From Doryteuthis pealeii (Eukaryota > Mollusca > Cephalopoda > Myopsida > Loliginidae), in NCBI GenBank assembly GCA_023376005.1, contig CM042179.1:15083272-15147271 (forward strand): a stretch of DNA of 64,000 nt, given 5' to 3'. The translations under genes were made by a program, and so were the position numbers. Below the pieces are notes generated by a model that was given only the letters and a program-made list of their open reading frames with translations, was not told the origin of the DNA and did not search any database. Shown here piece by piece: positions 32,854-43,329 of the stretch (position 1 is its first letter; every line of letters starts with the position of its first letter).

Positions 32854-33305
32854 TCTTGGTGGCGATTTACTCATTATATATTAAAATCGGATAATGTATA
32901 TTCAAAAATTAAATTTACCTTCCAAAAATATTTTAATTCAAACCTTTGTTTTAATATTTTAATACGAAATATAATAGGATTTTATTTTCTTTTTGAAAAA
33001 GACTTTCGTAAAAACCTGTTATTTCAAGCCAAAAGGAGAAAAAGATTGGAGTTTCAGCAATACGGTATGTAAATATGTGAACTCGGAGATTAAATGCGTG
33101 GGAGTAGCATACCAAGAAAGAAATCTTTGCAGACTGTGAAAACGGATGGTCAGAACACCGGAAGGAAATGAGGGTCAGACAGACAATCGAAGAATTTCAA
33201 AAAAGTTCGAAACCAACTCAAAACATAATTGTATACCATTATCTCAATTGACCTTTCCAACAACATGTAGAAGAAATTCTAAAAGAATAAACAACAAGAG
33301 TCCAA
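32854..33305. other. No gene seen
   Basis: Unclassified sequence. Confidence 0.55.
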
Positions 33306-33638
33306 GTTAACTTACAACGAAGTCACGCTGAAATCACCAACTCCTGCCAGATCACCAAAGTTAAGCAACAGTGAGCCTGGTCAACACTTAGATGGGTGAC
33401 CACTTAGCAACTGCAGGTATTATATGCAACCTAAGGCATGTGTGCTCTATTTGAACAAACCTTGATAAATAACAACTTACGATCAATTCTCGCTAAAAAC
33501 ACCTATTCTGACCAGATCGCCAAAGTTAAGCCGCGGCAGGCCTGGTCAACACTTAGATGGGTGACCACTTAGTAATTGCAGCTACTGTATGCAACCTAAG
33601 GTCTGTGTGCTATATTTAAGCAAACCTTACTAAATAAC
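33306..33638 (+). mobile_element. 5S-rRNA-derived SINE array, units 1 and 2
   Basis: Two tandem units (about 33306-33470 and 33471-33638), each with a 5S-like core (CAGATCACCAAAGTTAAGCA, GAGCCTGGTCAACACTTAGA, TGGGTGACC) and a shared non-5S tail (ATGCAACCTAAGG, TGTGTGCT, AAGCAAACCTTACTAAATAA). 5S internal promoter elements are recognisable. The tail shows this is a SINE, not a ribosomal gene. Confidence 0.88.
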
Positions 33639-33835
33639 TGTTGTACCGGCCGTTCCTACAGTGGAGAATATACACCGGTTCTCACTATAAATAGTGAGAC
33701 ACCGAGTGAAAAGGTTGTACTGTTACCGTTTAGCGGCAAGCTAGCCGTTCTTGTACCTTATTGTAAATACACTTGTCTCATTTTACCCTACCTCGACTTG
33801 ACTTCTTTTTTTACTGTTGAATTAACATCACAACA
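33639..33835. mobile_element. Solo LTR, 197 bp, with 5-bp target duplication
   Basis: Starts TGTTGT, ends ACAACA, and is flanked on both sides by ATAAC (33634-33638 and 33836-33840). A TATA box (TATAAATAG) lies about 45 bases in, between short inverted flanks (CTCAC and GTGAG). It interrupts the 5S-derived array. The 5-bp duplication and TG...CA ends are typical of LTR retrotransposons; which superfamily cannot be told from the LTR alone. Confidence 0.87.
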
Positions 33836-34160
33836 ATAACTTACAGCCATTCCCGTTGAAAACCCCGATTCCGACCAGATCGACAAAGTTAAGCAGTGAT
33901 GCATCTGGTCAAAACTTAGATGGGTGACCGCTTAGCAATTGTAGCTACTGTATGAAACATAAGGCCTACTTGCTATATATATGCAAACCTTAGTAAATAA
34001 CTCTTATAGGCATACCTGAAATTCAGTAGCGATGAGTTTGTTCAGTACTTTGATGGGTAACCACTTAGCAGCCACCGATAATGTAAAAAAAAAATAAATA
34101 AAAATAAAAAAACAACTTACACCCTGTGTGTTAGATCAAGCAAACCTTTGTAAATAAAAA
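33836..34160 (+). mobile_element. 5S-rRNA-derived SINE array, units 3 and 4
   Basis: Unit 3 (to about 34002) retains CCAGATCGACAAAGTTAAGC and TTAGATGGGTGACCGCTTAG plus the tail. Unit 4 is degraded (CAGTACTTTGATGGGTAACC) and has an A-rich insertion at 34085-34110 before the GCAAACCTTTGTAAATAA tail. Confidence 0.85.
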
Positions 34161-34515
34161 TAACAGGGTCTAAGTTTAAGAAATGGCTGTTGTTTTTTAT
34201 ACGCCTAACAACTAAAGGCGACCATCTAACACCAATTCTTTACATCTCTCTTGAAAAAGAAAGGTCTGTTGTGTGGTCCTCCATGACAAATCAGTGTCTC
34301 TTCCCACGTAACATATTTGTTTTTAGTCTCGCTCTAATCATCCTTTTAATCTGCTTAAAAGTCAACTTAACAACCAGATAAATATTTACAAAATTTACCC
34401 TAGTCACTCAAAAGCATGTACCTCATGTTTAATACTAAATACAAAAGATTTTCTAGAAATTATGTAAACAGAGAAACTAAAAAGGAAGTAGATGACTTTT
34501 TTCATACAAACCACC

Positions 34516-34550
<35 letters not shown>

Positions 34551-34554
34551 GTCA
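34161..34554. other. No gene seen; (CAC)n-(CAT)n at 34511-34549
   Basis: Unclassified sequence with a trinucleotide run. Confidence 0.6.
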
Positions 34555-34690
34555 TGTCAACGACACGGAATCCATTGATTTTCTCTCACTATCCATCCCT
34601 ATTGGCCATCGCTCTTCATAGGTCCTCTAAACAACAGCCAGTGTCCGTACAGAGTTGATGAATGTAATTTTCGCTGATCGACCAATACTG
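34555..34690 (+). repeat. Dispersed repeat Q, copy 1
   Basis: TCTCTCACTATCCATCCC ... GTCCGTACAGAGTTGATGAA ... CGCTGATCGACC. Related segments lie at 50190-50310 and 60440-60580, the latter two next to a (CT)n/(GA)n run, here reduced to TCTCTC. Confidence 0.6.
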
Positions 34691-35199
34691 ATGCGTCCAT
34701 GTGCAGGTGTCCATACGATAACGTCGCTTACTTCTCTAGAAGTGCCCAGCATGTATTGTTCGTCTTATTTGGATGGTCTGTTTAATATAAGGTAAGGATA
34801 TTTGCCTCTCATCCCACTTATGAGGACGTGACACAAGGACATTTTTATGTGGGCCCACCCACAAGTGTGATATAAGGTAAGTGTCAGCTATTAATGCTTA
34901 ATTTTGTAGACTTCTGCTATCAAGATTTCTCCAAAACAACATGTAGTATCCTCGTATAGTTCCAGTCTAGCTTTTTCTCCAAGTGTTTCTTAAGATTCCA
35001 AGTGGTGCAGCCAACAGTAGTGCTGACACGGCTACAGCTTCGCAGAAGTCCCGTTCATTCACGACCTTTTTTAAAATATTTTTAATAATTAGGATGACTT
35101 CTCAGATAGCGAAACGGTTTTGTAACCTTCTATCCTCGGATTCTAAATTTCCGGGACAACTGCATTACCGATTAGTCATTCAAATCAAACAATATAGCT
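34691..35199. other. No gene seen
   Basis: Unclassified sequence of mixed composition. Confidence 0.5.
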
Positions 35200-35400
35200 T
35201 TTATTTACTTAGTTGGAGACGTTCGTTGGGTAATGGTCATCGTCGTTCAAAATGGACTCTTACGTTAAAATGCTAGACGAGGTCGTTGGCATTTTACATA
35301 GTGCTAATACCTTTGGGAATGGTATGCATTAAACTTTTCCCCGTCCAGCAATGTGGAAATAGTCGGGCAGCCTGGGCTCTTTAACCTTGCTAATCACTGT
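35200..35400 (+). mobile_element. SINE family B, 3'-truncated
   Basis: CTTTTATTTACTTAGTTGGA, GGGTAATGGTCATCGTCG, TTGGCATTTTACATAGTGCT, TGGGCTCTTTAACCTTGCTA, then the match ends. Confidence 0.85.
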
Positions 35401-35454
35401 TCATGATATCGAGTATACTATTTGTATTTGATTCTTCCTTGTGATTTTGCTTTT

Positions 35455-35550
35455 CAATCCCTTTCACTGACTGAATCGGGCTATAAGGAATTGAACTCAC
35501 GACTTTCGGGTTACTAGCTAGACTTTAACCAACTGGTTACGATAATTTGG
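35455..35550 (-). mobile_element. tRNA-like SINE head
   Basis: Minus strand: GTAACCAGTTGGTTAAAGT (A box) and GTCGTGAGTTCAATTCC (B box) at tRNA-like spacing, followed by TTATAGCCCGATTCAG. No intact cloverleaf, so a SINE head is more likely than a gene. Confidence 0.5.
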
Positions 35551-35605
35551 AATCCAAACCTAATTTCATTTGTCTGCTTCTTCAGCTGCGCTAGAATACA
35601 CAGTG

Positions 35606-35870
35606 TTTATAACCAGTTTAGCTCAGTCGGTAGCGTGTTCGGCTGGGAACCTAAAGGTTATTGGTTCGATACGGGCCCTCGTTAACTCAGCGTATGAGTA
35701 GCACAAGGACCTGTGCGATAAAGTGAGGAACCGATGGTAGGTTTGGCGCTCCGCCTCAGATGCTAAAAACAATCTCATTGGTCTAGCACCAGTGAAAAGG
35801 AGATAGACTCCCACGCTTTCTGGCTGATACCGTCTTTACGCAACTCCGACGATTTTACCTTTTACTTTTT
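35606..35870 (+). mobile_element. SINE family A, full-length
   Basis: A box GTTTAGCTCAGTCGGTAG, B box GGTTCGATACGGGCCC, body GTATGAGTAGCACAAGGACC, tail GACGATTTTACC. Confidence 0.88.
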
Positions 35871-36545
35871 TAATAATATTATTTAAATTATCTCCCTGCT
35901 ACAATCAGGTTTTGATATGATTTTAAAACAGAGACCCTCCGAGTAATGTTGGCATTCTTCTTTCCTTTTAAAGGTCCACAAAACTCCAGGTAATTAATTT
36001 GGTCCTATCGTGTTTTTTTTTATCGTTTCGTCGTCATGAACAACCAAATGTAGATGGGAATTTCCCCTGTAATGTGTGTGACCGCATAGTCCAGAATTGA
36101 ACTAACGAGCCACCAGAGGGTCCGCAACTGAAGATATGGAGTGACGTAATCGTCGTGTGCGACAATCTTCCAAAAGAAAGAAAGGCCGTTTTTAGACGAC
36201 GGGAGTAGATGCTGCCTGGGAAGATTTATCTCTGGAGCTAAGATATATTTCACCAGGTTGCATTATAGTAGTGCAATAGGAGATGGAATCTTAAGTCTTG
36301 TGTTCTTTCATTTGTAGTTCGAAGTTCTCTGAGAAAGTCTGGTGATCACAATAGCTTATGTATGTTGAGGATAACAACAAAAATGAAAACGGTACTCCAA
36401 ATAAAAAGTGTATAATAATGAGGAAATTACTATAACAACAATCAATATAAAGACATTAATATGAGTAAATCAGTGTATAATAATGATAATAATGTCAGAA
36501 AGTGACAAGATTTTAGAATTATCACAACAATAAATCAGTGCATAA
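35871..36545. other. No gene seen
   Basis: Unclassified, becoming AAT-rich from 36410. Confidence 0.5.
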
Positions 36546-37090
36546 TAATAATAATAATATGCCAAAAAATGGTATATGCATAAACCAGAATCTGTTCTTG
36601 AGAACGAAACGCATAAAATTCTCTGGGACTTTGAAATAAAAACGGATCACCTTATCCCAGCAAGAAGACCAGACCTAGTGTTGATAAACAAAAAAGAAAG
36701 AACTTGTCAACTGGTGGATTTTTCAGTGCCAGCAGATCACAGGGTGAAGCTAAAGGAAAATGAAAAAATGGACAAATATCTGGACCTTGCCAGAGAACTG
36801 AAAAGGTTATGGAATATGAAAGTGAAGGTGATACCAATTGTAGTTGGTGCACTTGGAACAGTCCCAAAAGGATTGGAAAAGGGTTTGGAAAATTTGAAAA
36901 TCAGAGGAAGGGTTGAAACCATTCAGAACACTGCACTGCTGCAATCTGCCAGAATACTCAGAAGAGTCCTGGAGACCTGAGGAGACTTGCTGTCACTCAG
37001 ACTCAAGTGAAAGACTATCAGCTAATGCTGGTGTGAAAAAAACTCAAAAGCTAAAGCAAGTTTTTTTTTTAGTATGCCGTCTTTGCTGGT
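36546..37090 (+). mobile_element. LINE with restriction-like endonuclease, 5'-truncated copy 1
   Basis: A 3' fragment of a non-LTR element starting in (AAT)n, covering the C-terminal coding part (36576-36980) and a short 3' UTR (ATCAGCTAATGCTGGTGTGA). Copies 2 and 3 follow within 900 bases. Confidence 0.85.
36576..36980 (+). CDS. Restriction-like endonuclease (RLE) domain of a non-LTR retrotransposon, C-terminal fragment
   Basis: The 134-residue open frame is intact to its stop and continues open a little upstream (WY before MHKPES), so the ATG is only the first Met of a truncated protein. In order: HKPESV (end of the zinc-knuckle region), RRPDLVL with a Pro-Asp pair, 13 residues on LVDFSVPAD (the second acidic residue of a PD-(D/E)xK-type site), then EKMDKYLDLARELKRLW, VIPIVVGALGT and a C-terminal TALLQSARILRRVLET. 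This layout is typical of the C-terminus of LINEs with a restriction-like endonuclease, which nick the target for target-primed reverse transcription. The (AAT)n surroundings fit the Dong/R4 group, which is known to use TAA-type targets. Group assignment is inference. Confidence 0.8.
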   Translation: MHKPESVLENETHKILWDFEIKTDHLIPARRPDLVLINKKERTCQLVDFSVPADHRVKLKENEKMDKYLDLARELKRLWNMKVKVIPIVVGALGTVPKGLEKGLENLKIRGRVETIQNTALLQSARILRRVLET

Positions 37091-37117
37091 TGACTCCGAA
37101 TAATTTCCTCTGATTTC

Positions 37118-37159
<42 letters not shown>

Positions 37160-37424
37160 TACTTATTCTTACGGCATCCATGTTTATGATTAACACTTGG
37201 CTGATATCCATCCGTATGCCACGCCAGTTTATGGCTGTCTAACGTAGAATGATTGTCTAAAAATTATTCTCTCTTATCAATGGGTATCCCACTCTCGGAC
37301 GTTGTGCTAGATTAACCTCAGAAAATATCTATCATATCTTTGAGTACGTTTAAACTAAAAAAACGGAAAACAGAAGAAAAATATTAATAAACTTAATTCA
37401 TAATATTATTATATTAATTATTAT
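37091..37424. other. No gene seen; (ATT)n at 37122-37157
   Basis: Trinucleotide run, then a short complex stretch including GGTATCCCACTCTCGGACG, and AT-rich sequence. Confidence 0.6.
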
Positions 37425-37428
37425 TATT

Positions 37429-37475
<47 letters not shown>

Positions 37476-37728
37476 AAAATGGACCAGAGAACTGAAAAAG
37501 CTGTGGAATATGAAAGTCAAAGTGATACCAATTGTAGTTGGTGCATTTGGAACGGTCCCAAAAGGATTGGAAAAGGGCTTGGAAATTTTGGATCAGAGGA
37601 AGGATTGATACCATTCAGAACACTGCACTGCTGCAATCTGCCAGAATACTCAGAAGAATCCTGGAGACCTGAGGAGACTTGCTGTCACTCAGACTCCAGT
37701 GAAAGGCCATCAGCTAATGCTGATGTGA

Positions 37729-37735
<7 letters not shown>
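37425..37735 (+). mobile_element. RLE-type LINE, 5'-truncated copy 2
   Basis: After (AAT)n, the copy begins at CCAGAGAACTGAAAAAGCTG. It covers the last part of the endonuclease fragment (GTGATACCAATTGTAGTTGG, GTCCCAAAAGGATTGGAAAA), is frameshifted, and ends in the same 3' UTR followed by (AAT)n. Confidence 0.85.
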
Positions 37736-37779
<44 letters not shown>

Positions 37780-37940
37780 TAGAGGAAGAATTGAGACCAT
37801 CCAGACTACTGCTTTGCTGCAATCGGCCAGGATACTCAGAAGAGTCCTGGAGACCTCAGCAGACTTGCTGCTACACAGGACTCCAGTTAAATACCAGCAG
37901 CTAAAGCTGATGTGAACAACCCAAAGGGAGTGAAAATGAT
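37736..37940 (+). mobile_element. RLE-type LINE, 5'-truncated copy 3
   Basis: After (AAT)n, a shorter and more diverged copy: AGAGGAAGAATTGAGACCAT, GCTGCAATCGGCCAGGATAC, ATACCAGCAGCTAAAGCTGA. Three copies in series, each beginning at a different 5' point within (AAT)n. Confidence 0.82.
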
Positions 37941-38274
37941 AAAACCACTCGCAAAAGATAAATCAGCACGCGAGGTGTATCCGTGTGTCTGTAGTTAAAA
38001 ACTTGGAGCTAATAAATATAGTTCCTCCTATGCGATATAGTCATACTCACTTCAGCTACGTCTGTCGATGATCATGAGACCCAGTTGACATTTAACTTCA
38101 GCGACATGGACCCCTTTTTTTGTTAATCAACCGACGAGTTGACAATGCCAGGATGTTAATTAGTAAACGTAATCACTGCTGAAAAGGGCGATACAACGTT
38201 CTAAATCAACTGAAACACTTTACGATCACCAGGAAACGTATGTTGTCTATTTTCTATTTTACACACCTCCTTGA

Positions 38275-38280
<6 letters not shown>
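37941..38280. other. No gene seen
   Basis: Unclassified. Confidence 0.55.

Positions 38281-38346
<66 letters not shown>
38281..38346. repeat. (CT)n microsatellite
   Basis: Perfect CT run of about 66 bases. Confidence 0.97.
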
Positions 38347-38350
<4 letters not shown>

Positions 38351-38809
38351 ATGAACTAAAAAAAAATAAATAAAAAATAGCAAATGAAATAGTAAATAGA
38401 AGATAGACCATTCCCAGTAAAGTCCCACACAATGAAAGCCAAAATACCTAGCATGCAACAGAACCAGGAAAAGGGTACTCTTCTCCTCTCAAAACCATCA
38501 AACGAAACTCCACTCCCTTCAGAACCATAAAACAAGATTCCACCCACCGTCTACAAAGCACTACACTACAGTATATAAGGGGAACAAAAAACAAAGACAG
38601 ACACTCTGTTTGAAAAGCACATAGGCGTGAAACTGTTAGTAACCATTGTTTTCATGTGCACGCTGCTCTAACTTGTTTCAGGTGTGTGAACATACAAGGC
38701 AATTTAGTAGTATCTATGTTTTACTTTTTGAAGATAGTGTTGCTAGCTAACTTGTTGCGGTTTATATAAATTATTACAAGCAAATTTAAAGTCTTTTCTT
38801 CATTTATTC

Positions 38810-38814
<5 letters not shown>
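38347..38814. other. No gene seen; possible TATA element at 38570
   Basis: AGTATATAAGGGGAACAAAA at about 38570-38590 is a good TATA-box match in a stretch of otherwise ordinary complexity. No downstream coding region or element ends could be recognised, so a promoter is not claimed. Confidence 0.35.

Positions 38815-38860
<46 letters not shown>
38815..38860. repeat. (TA)n microsatellite
   Basis: TA run. Confidence 0.95.
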
Positions 38861-38863
<3 letters not shown>

Positions 38864-39010
38864 GAGCTTACGTCAGGTAAAAGACAGATTGGTCGCCCCC
38901 AGCTGGGTTTGGCATTGTCCCTTCCAGCTGGGAAAATTTGGCTTAGGACTGCCCTTGGTGGCGACAGAATCTCCGTAGAGGACTGTTCATATGAGAAGTC
39001 ACCCTGACGC

Positions 39011-39209
39011 AACACCATGAAGCCAAGAGGTTTAGAAGAAAGCAGCGGCAACAAAGTACCGGAACATCAACATTTTCAGGGACAGCCTTCAAAATGCGAT
39101 ATGTGGTCGAGAATGTTTTTCAAACATCGGACTTCACAGTTACAGAAAGCGCTGTAACTTCAGGGGCACATAAAAACTTTATTATAGTCTTCTGAGACTG
39201 AAATGCTAA

Positions 39210-39273
<64 letters not shown>

Positions 39274-39464
39274 CATATATCTCGGAAGACTATAATATAG
39301 TTTTTGTGTCCATGAAGTTACAGCGCCTCCTGTGACTGTGAAGTCCAACGTTCGAAAATCATTCTCGACCACAGATGTTGCATGTGAAGGCTGTCCCTTA
39401 AGATGTTGATGTGCCGGTGCTTTGTTGCTGCCACTTTCTTCTGGACCTCTTGGCTTCATGGTAT
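39011..39464. mobile_element. Large fold-back element with (TA)n at its centre
   Basis: Arms 39011-39197 and 39281-39464 are inverted copies with many scattered changes (AACACCATGAAGCCAAGAGG against CCTCTTGGCTTCATGGTATT at the outer ends, TTATTATAGTCTTCTGAGA against CTCGGAAGACTATAATATAG at the inner ends). The centre is a (TA)n run of about 70 bases (39210-39268). The minus-strand frame across it is a reflection plus microsatellite. Confidence 0.85.
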
Positions 39465-39493
39465 TGCTCCAAGGTGGTTTTAGACATGACCAG

Positions 39494-39553
<60 letters not shown>

Positions 39554-40329
39554 TGAGATGTCCAAGTATACATGTACAAAGGATCTAATGGATGTGCGGC
39601 CGCGTTATCCTAAATTGATCAAAATAAAAACTAAAATCTTTACACAAGCAAAATGACAATGAAGTCAGGTCAAATGAAAGAGAAAAGAAGGAGAAAGTAG
39701 ATCGGTATAGAAGATTGTATAGTCTCGACTATAAAATACTAAACAGTTCACACATAATAACATGAAGAAAGACTACCAACAATGTAAAGAAACTGAACGG
39801 AAAATTGACAAAAGGTAATAAACCTAATTTCAGTAAATATAGAAACCAAAGAATGGAATAAAAACACAATCAACGAACAAAATAGCAGATGAACTGACTT
39901 AGACCTGAATGTACACAGGACGCCTTAACATAAAACAGAACCAATGATGATAGTTGTAATAAGAGTATTAGGACAAATACATCAAACCAACAAAAAAAGG
40001 AAACTAAAGCGGGAGAAAAAAGCTGATGTCAATAATGAGGGAAGATAGACGAAGTTATATGTATTTACCCACCCTCTCGACATAGGCTCAGCGCGAAACA
40101 AGGTCAATTTTTAAGCGTACAGAAGGTTTGAGTTCAGAGTTTACTTTCTTTTGAGAAGCCCTGCTATAACCAGGTGAGTTGCTGAAACCTTTATTAATCA
40201 AAGAAAACTAGTGTTGAAATTCATACTATGCACCTGGCCACTTCCTTTAGCTTCTTCATTATCGAACAGGACTCCTTATCAATTATCTGGACTTCATTCC
40301 AGGTTAATATATTAATGAGCATCTTTTTT
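39465..40329. other. (TA)n at 39496-39551, then no gene seen
   Basis: A-rich unclassified sequence after the microsatellite. Confidence 0.65.
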
Positions 40330-40590
40330 TTTTTTTTAAGGACTGAGTCTCTGAAGAAGGCTGTAGAATGTTTTGGTTGAAATATTTTATTATTAACATT
40401 AATGATACAAAGAAGAGGTTCAGTTTTCTAAATAGAATTGCCAATAATTTTTATATTTCGGACTGTTGTCCTCATCCTTATTGTGGTGTGTATAAACGCA
40501 ATGTTCAAGCTGCTGTAACCTTGGGCCTTGTTTAGGTGTTTCTTAGATAAAGATGGGGACAACAGTTTTTACTAAAACTGAAGGGTCTAT
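40330..40590. mobile_element. Family Z element, decayed
   Basis: CTCTGAAGAAGGCTGTAGAA with TTTGGTTGAAATATTTTATT (a worn version of the CTGAAGA ... GAAAC motif), then TTCGGACTGTTGTCCTCATC and the inverted AAAGATGGGGACAACAG. Confidence 0.6.
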
Positions 40591-40794
40591 AATCCCTACG
40601 ATTGTACCAATAGCTGGGAATATATAGATTCATACCTTTTTCAAACGCATTTGAATAGAATAAAACGCAAAAAGCTTAATCTAAGGCTTGAACTTAACAC
40701 CCAAATTTCATTTCTTATGCCAATAACCGTTACGTGTCTTCACGAGAAGTAGTAATATTAATCATATTTACTTTGACTTGACATGTATTATTTT

Positions 40795-41577
40795 GATTTT
40801 TCGGACTGTTATTCTCATCTTTATCGTGATATCTTATTATAATGGAGATTGTGTGTTTTTCTTTCTGTAACCGAAACTAAATCGCTACTCAAGTCACAAT
40901 TCCCTAAGTTATTGACGTCACATTCACCATAAATTTATTTTTATTTAAACCTCAATTATTAATAAAATTGTTTTACATTATTAATACTGTTAACCATATC
41001 TACATACTAACAACATGCAATTATATTTATATATACAACAAAATATCGGTTTACAGTGTGAACGGGAAGGCTAATTTGCATATTGATATTTAAAATGTGA
41101 TTTTAATAAATTTGTGCTTGGTATTATTGATTTCTAACTGTTTGGTTTTATTTTAATGAATATAAACAAAAATCTCTTCAATTAATCTTAAAAGAAATCC
41201 ATTAACAAGAAAAGATAACTATCATTTTATTCTTTACTTCCTCTTTTAACTAAATGCTTAAATTAGAAAAATTAGCAATGAAAGACAGGAGTGATGAAAG
41301 TGTAAGTTTCAGTTGTTCTATTTTTCGATTATGTCCCCCTGTTTCAAATCTTTTTATCTGCATTCTTATTTAGTTTCATTAGCGTTTCTAATTTAATACG
41401 ATATTTTATTACATTAAAACTTAAATACTTGCACCCGGAGGGTGCATATATTAGCTAGTATATATATAAAAAAAACACAACATTTCGGTCGTTGTGAAGA
41501 AGGCCGGTGGATACAACGGCCGAAACGTTGGGTTTTTATATATCATGATAAAGATGAGAACAATAGTCTGAAAAATC
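40795..41577. mobile_element. Family Z palindrome interrupted by a Helitron
   Basis: The left arm is split into 40795-40831 and 41459-41500, and the right arm is about 41512-41577. Left TTTTCGGACTGTTATTCTCA with TCTTTATCGTGATA, resuming TATATATAAAAAAAACACAA, pairs with right GGGTTTTTATATATCATGAT and AAAGATGAGAACAATAGTCT. Removing the Helitron restores a continuous inverted repeat. Confidence 0.85.
40832..41458 (+). mobile_element. Non-autonomous Helitron, HEL-1, copy 4, inside a palindrome
   Basis: TCTTATTATAATGGAGATTG at the start (after A), GCACCCGGAGGGTGC perfect hairpin, CTAG at 41455-41458 (before T). 627 bp, close to copies 1-3. The family frame has stop codons here. The uninterrupted arm of the host palindrome gives the pre-insertion sequence and confirms an A-T target. 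Confidence 0.92.
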
Positions 41578-42070
41578 AGAATAATATATTTATCAAGCTT
41601 AAGTTATTTCCGCTCAGATGGATGGATGGATGGATCCTAATTGTGAAAAAGAAAAACTATATTGCGCCTATTTTCAAAGTAGTGAGTGACTAACACCCTT
41701 CAGAATTAGCATTTAAAAATCAGAGGTTAAAGCTACCGACAAGTAATGGTATTGAGAAGTACGTAACTACTTTAGCAATCCCAGTGATGACGTGTACACT
41801 ATTAGCAAATTAAGCTAGCTCAAAAGAGAATTGAGAACTAGACACGATTGGCTGATTAACCGGAAATTAGGCAGACAATATGGACTTCACTGTCGAAACA
41901 AATGGGATGAACACAAAACAACAGTTATACTTGGGAGTACAAAAAGTATTTTTTGTTTTTACGAATTACGAGATTCAGAAATATCATTTTAATCGGGTTC
42001 CATTAGACTTTAGAATGTATGTGGCAGTTCCAAGACGCCAAATGATGAAACTGAGACAATGAGAGAAAAT
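41578..42070. other. No gene seen
   Basis: Unclassified; includes (GGAT)4 near 41618. A 60-codon frame at 41880-42062 has no known domain. Confidence 0.5.
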
Positions 42071-42213
42071 ATAGGATTGGAACGAAAGTCTTGCCCGATA
42101 CAAAGTTTCAATGTTTTATTAAATACTTGTTTGTTTGTTTGTTTTTGTTTTACGTTATCTTAATAATAATAAGTACTATTTTGTATCGGACAAGACTTTC
42201 GTTCCAATCTTAT
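42071..42213. mobile_element. Fold-back element with 34-bp terminal arms
   Basis: GGATTGGAACGAAAGTCTTG and CCCGATACAAA at the left pair with TTTGTATCGGACAAGACTTT and CGTTCCAATC at the right with about two differences. The centre is about 75 bases and T-rich. The size and long terminal arms suit a MITE; TA dinucleotides flank both ends. Confidence 0.75.
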
Positions 42214-42351
42214 AGATATAATTACATTTTCCAAAAGATGTGAAAATTTTGGATACGTTTGATGGATCATTATTCATCATCATCGGAAAGAGTGTGGAGT
42301 ACCCTTTCAAAAAATTGAATACCCATCAAGTATGAATAGAACAAAACGTCT
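42214..42351. other. Spacer
   Basis: Short AT-rich stretch; no feature. Confidence 0.5.
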
Positions 42352-42800
42352 TCGGCATAAAATAACCCAACAATGGTTGACATGCCGTAAAATCCAACAA
42401 ACCAAACCAATCTGTGCTACTCATACGCTGAGTTGGCCAGGGCCAGTATCAAACCCAGAACCTTAAAACTCCTTGATAGATGCTCTACTAACTGAGCATA
42501 AAATAACCCAACAAGGGTTGACATGTCATAAAATCCAACAAAACAAACCAAACCAAAGTGTGCTACTCATACGCTGAGTTAGCCAGGGCCAGTAGCAGAC
42601 CTGAAACCTTGTGGCTCTTAGAGAGGTGCTCTACTAACTGAGCATAAAATAACCCAACAAGGGTTGACATGCCGTAAAATCTAACAAACCAAACCAATAT
42701 GTGCTACTCATACGCTGAGCTGGCGAGGAACCTTGTAACTAGATGCTCTACTAACTGAGCATAAAATAACCCTACAAAGGTTGAAATGCCGTAAAATCTA
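42352..42800 (-). repeat. Tandem chimeric repeat: SINE A head plus SINE/LINE tail
   Basis: GCATAAAATAACCC starts four times (42356, 42497, 42642, 42758). Each tail segment (GGTTGACATGCCGTAAAAT, then AACAAACCAAACC) is followed, the first three times, by a reversed family A head (GTGCTACTCATACGCTGAGT, GGCCAGGGCCAGTA, TGCTCTACTAACTGAG). Periods are about 141, 145 and 116 bases. The junctions are the same each time, so one chimera was tandemly amplified. Confidence 0.85.
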
Positions 42801-43329
42801 ACAAACCAAACCGATTTTAGGAAATAGTAACAAGTCTCTATGTTTCCTCCTATAAATTTATGAATACAGCAAACATTTTCGTCTAATTTACGACTTGAGC
42901 ATCTCTTTGACATTTTTTTTCTTTTACTTTTATCATTTTTTTTTTTTTCAACGAGTTTTTAAAATTTTGTCTCATTCAATTAAAATGAAGCCATTCGCTG
43001 ACAAGAGGGTTCAACGAACAATATTTAAGGAAACGTTTTGAGAAGATAAAAAAAAATTCAAGTGGGCTTTCTTGCAACGAACTAAAAAGTATTATAAAAT
43101 AACATCTGCTTTTTTTTCTAAAGAAACCTTTCTCAAGAGAAATATGTAGAAGAGGGAGTGGGAGGAAAAATGGAGAAGAGGAAGTGGGAGGAAATCAACC
43201 ATACTAAAAAAAATGAAAAGAAAAGGATATAGTGCTTTTCTCAATCAACCTTTTAAAATTCACAGAGTCATTTTTTTTTAGATTTTACGAAGCTTCAGCT
43301 TAGACTGACACTCAGGCTTCAGCTTTACA
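42801..43329. other. No gene seen
   Basis: AT-rich; a diverged pair GAGAAATATGTAGAAGAGGGA / AAATGGAGAAGAGGAAGTGG at 43137-43190. Confidence 0.55.

Noticed and set aside
33306..34160. 5S rRNA gene cluster
   Set aside because: Only the internal 5S region is retained, with many changes and a shared non-5S tail; best read as a 5S-derived SINE array.
38570..38600. RNA polymerase II promoter
   Set aside because: A good TATA-like word, but no coding region, element end or other promoter support nearby.
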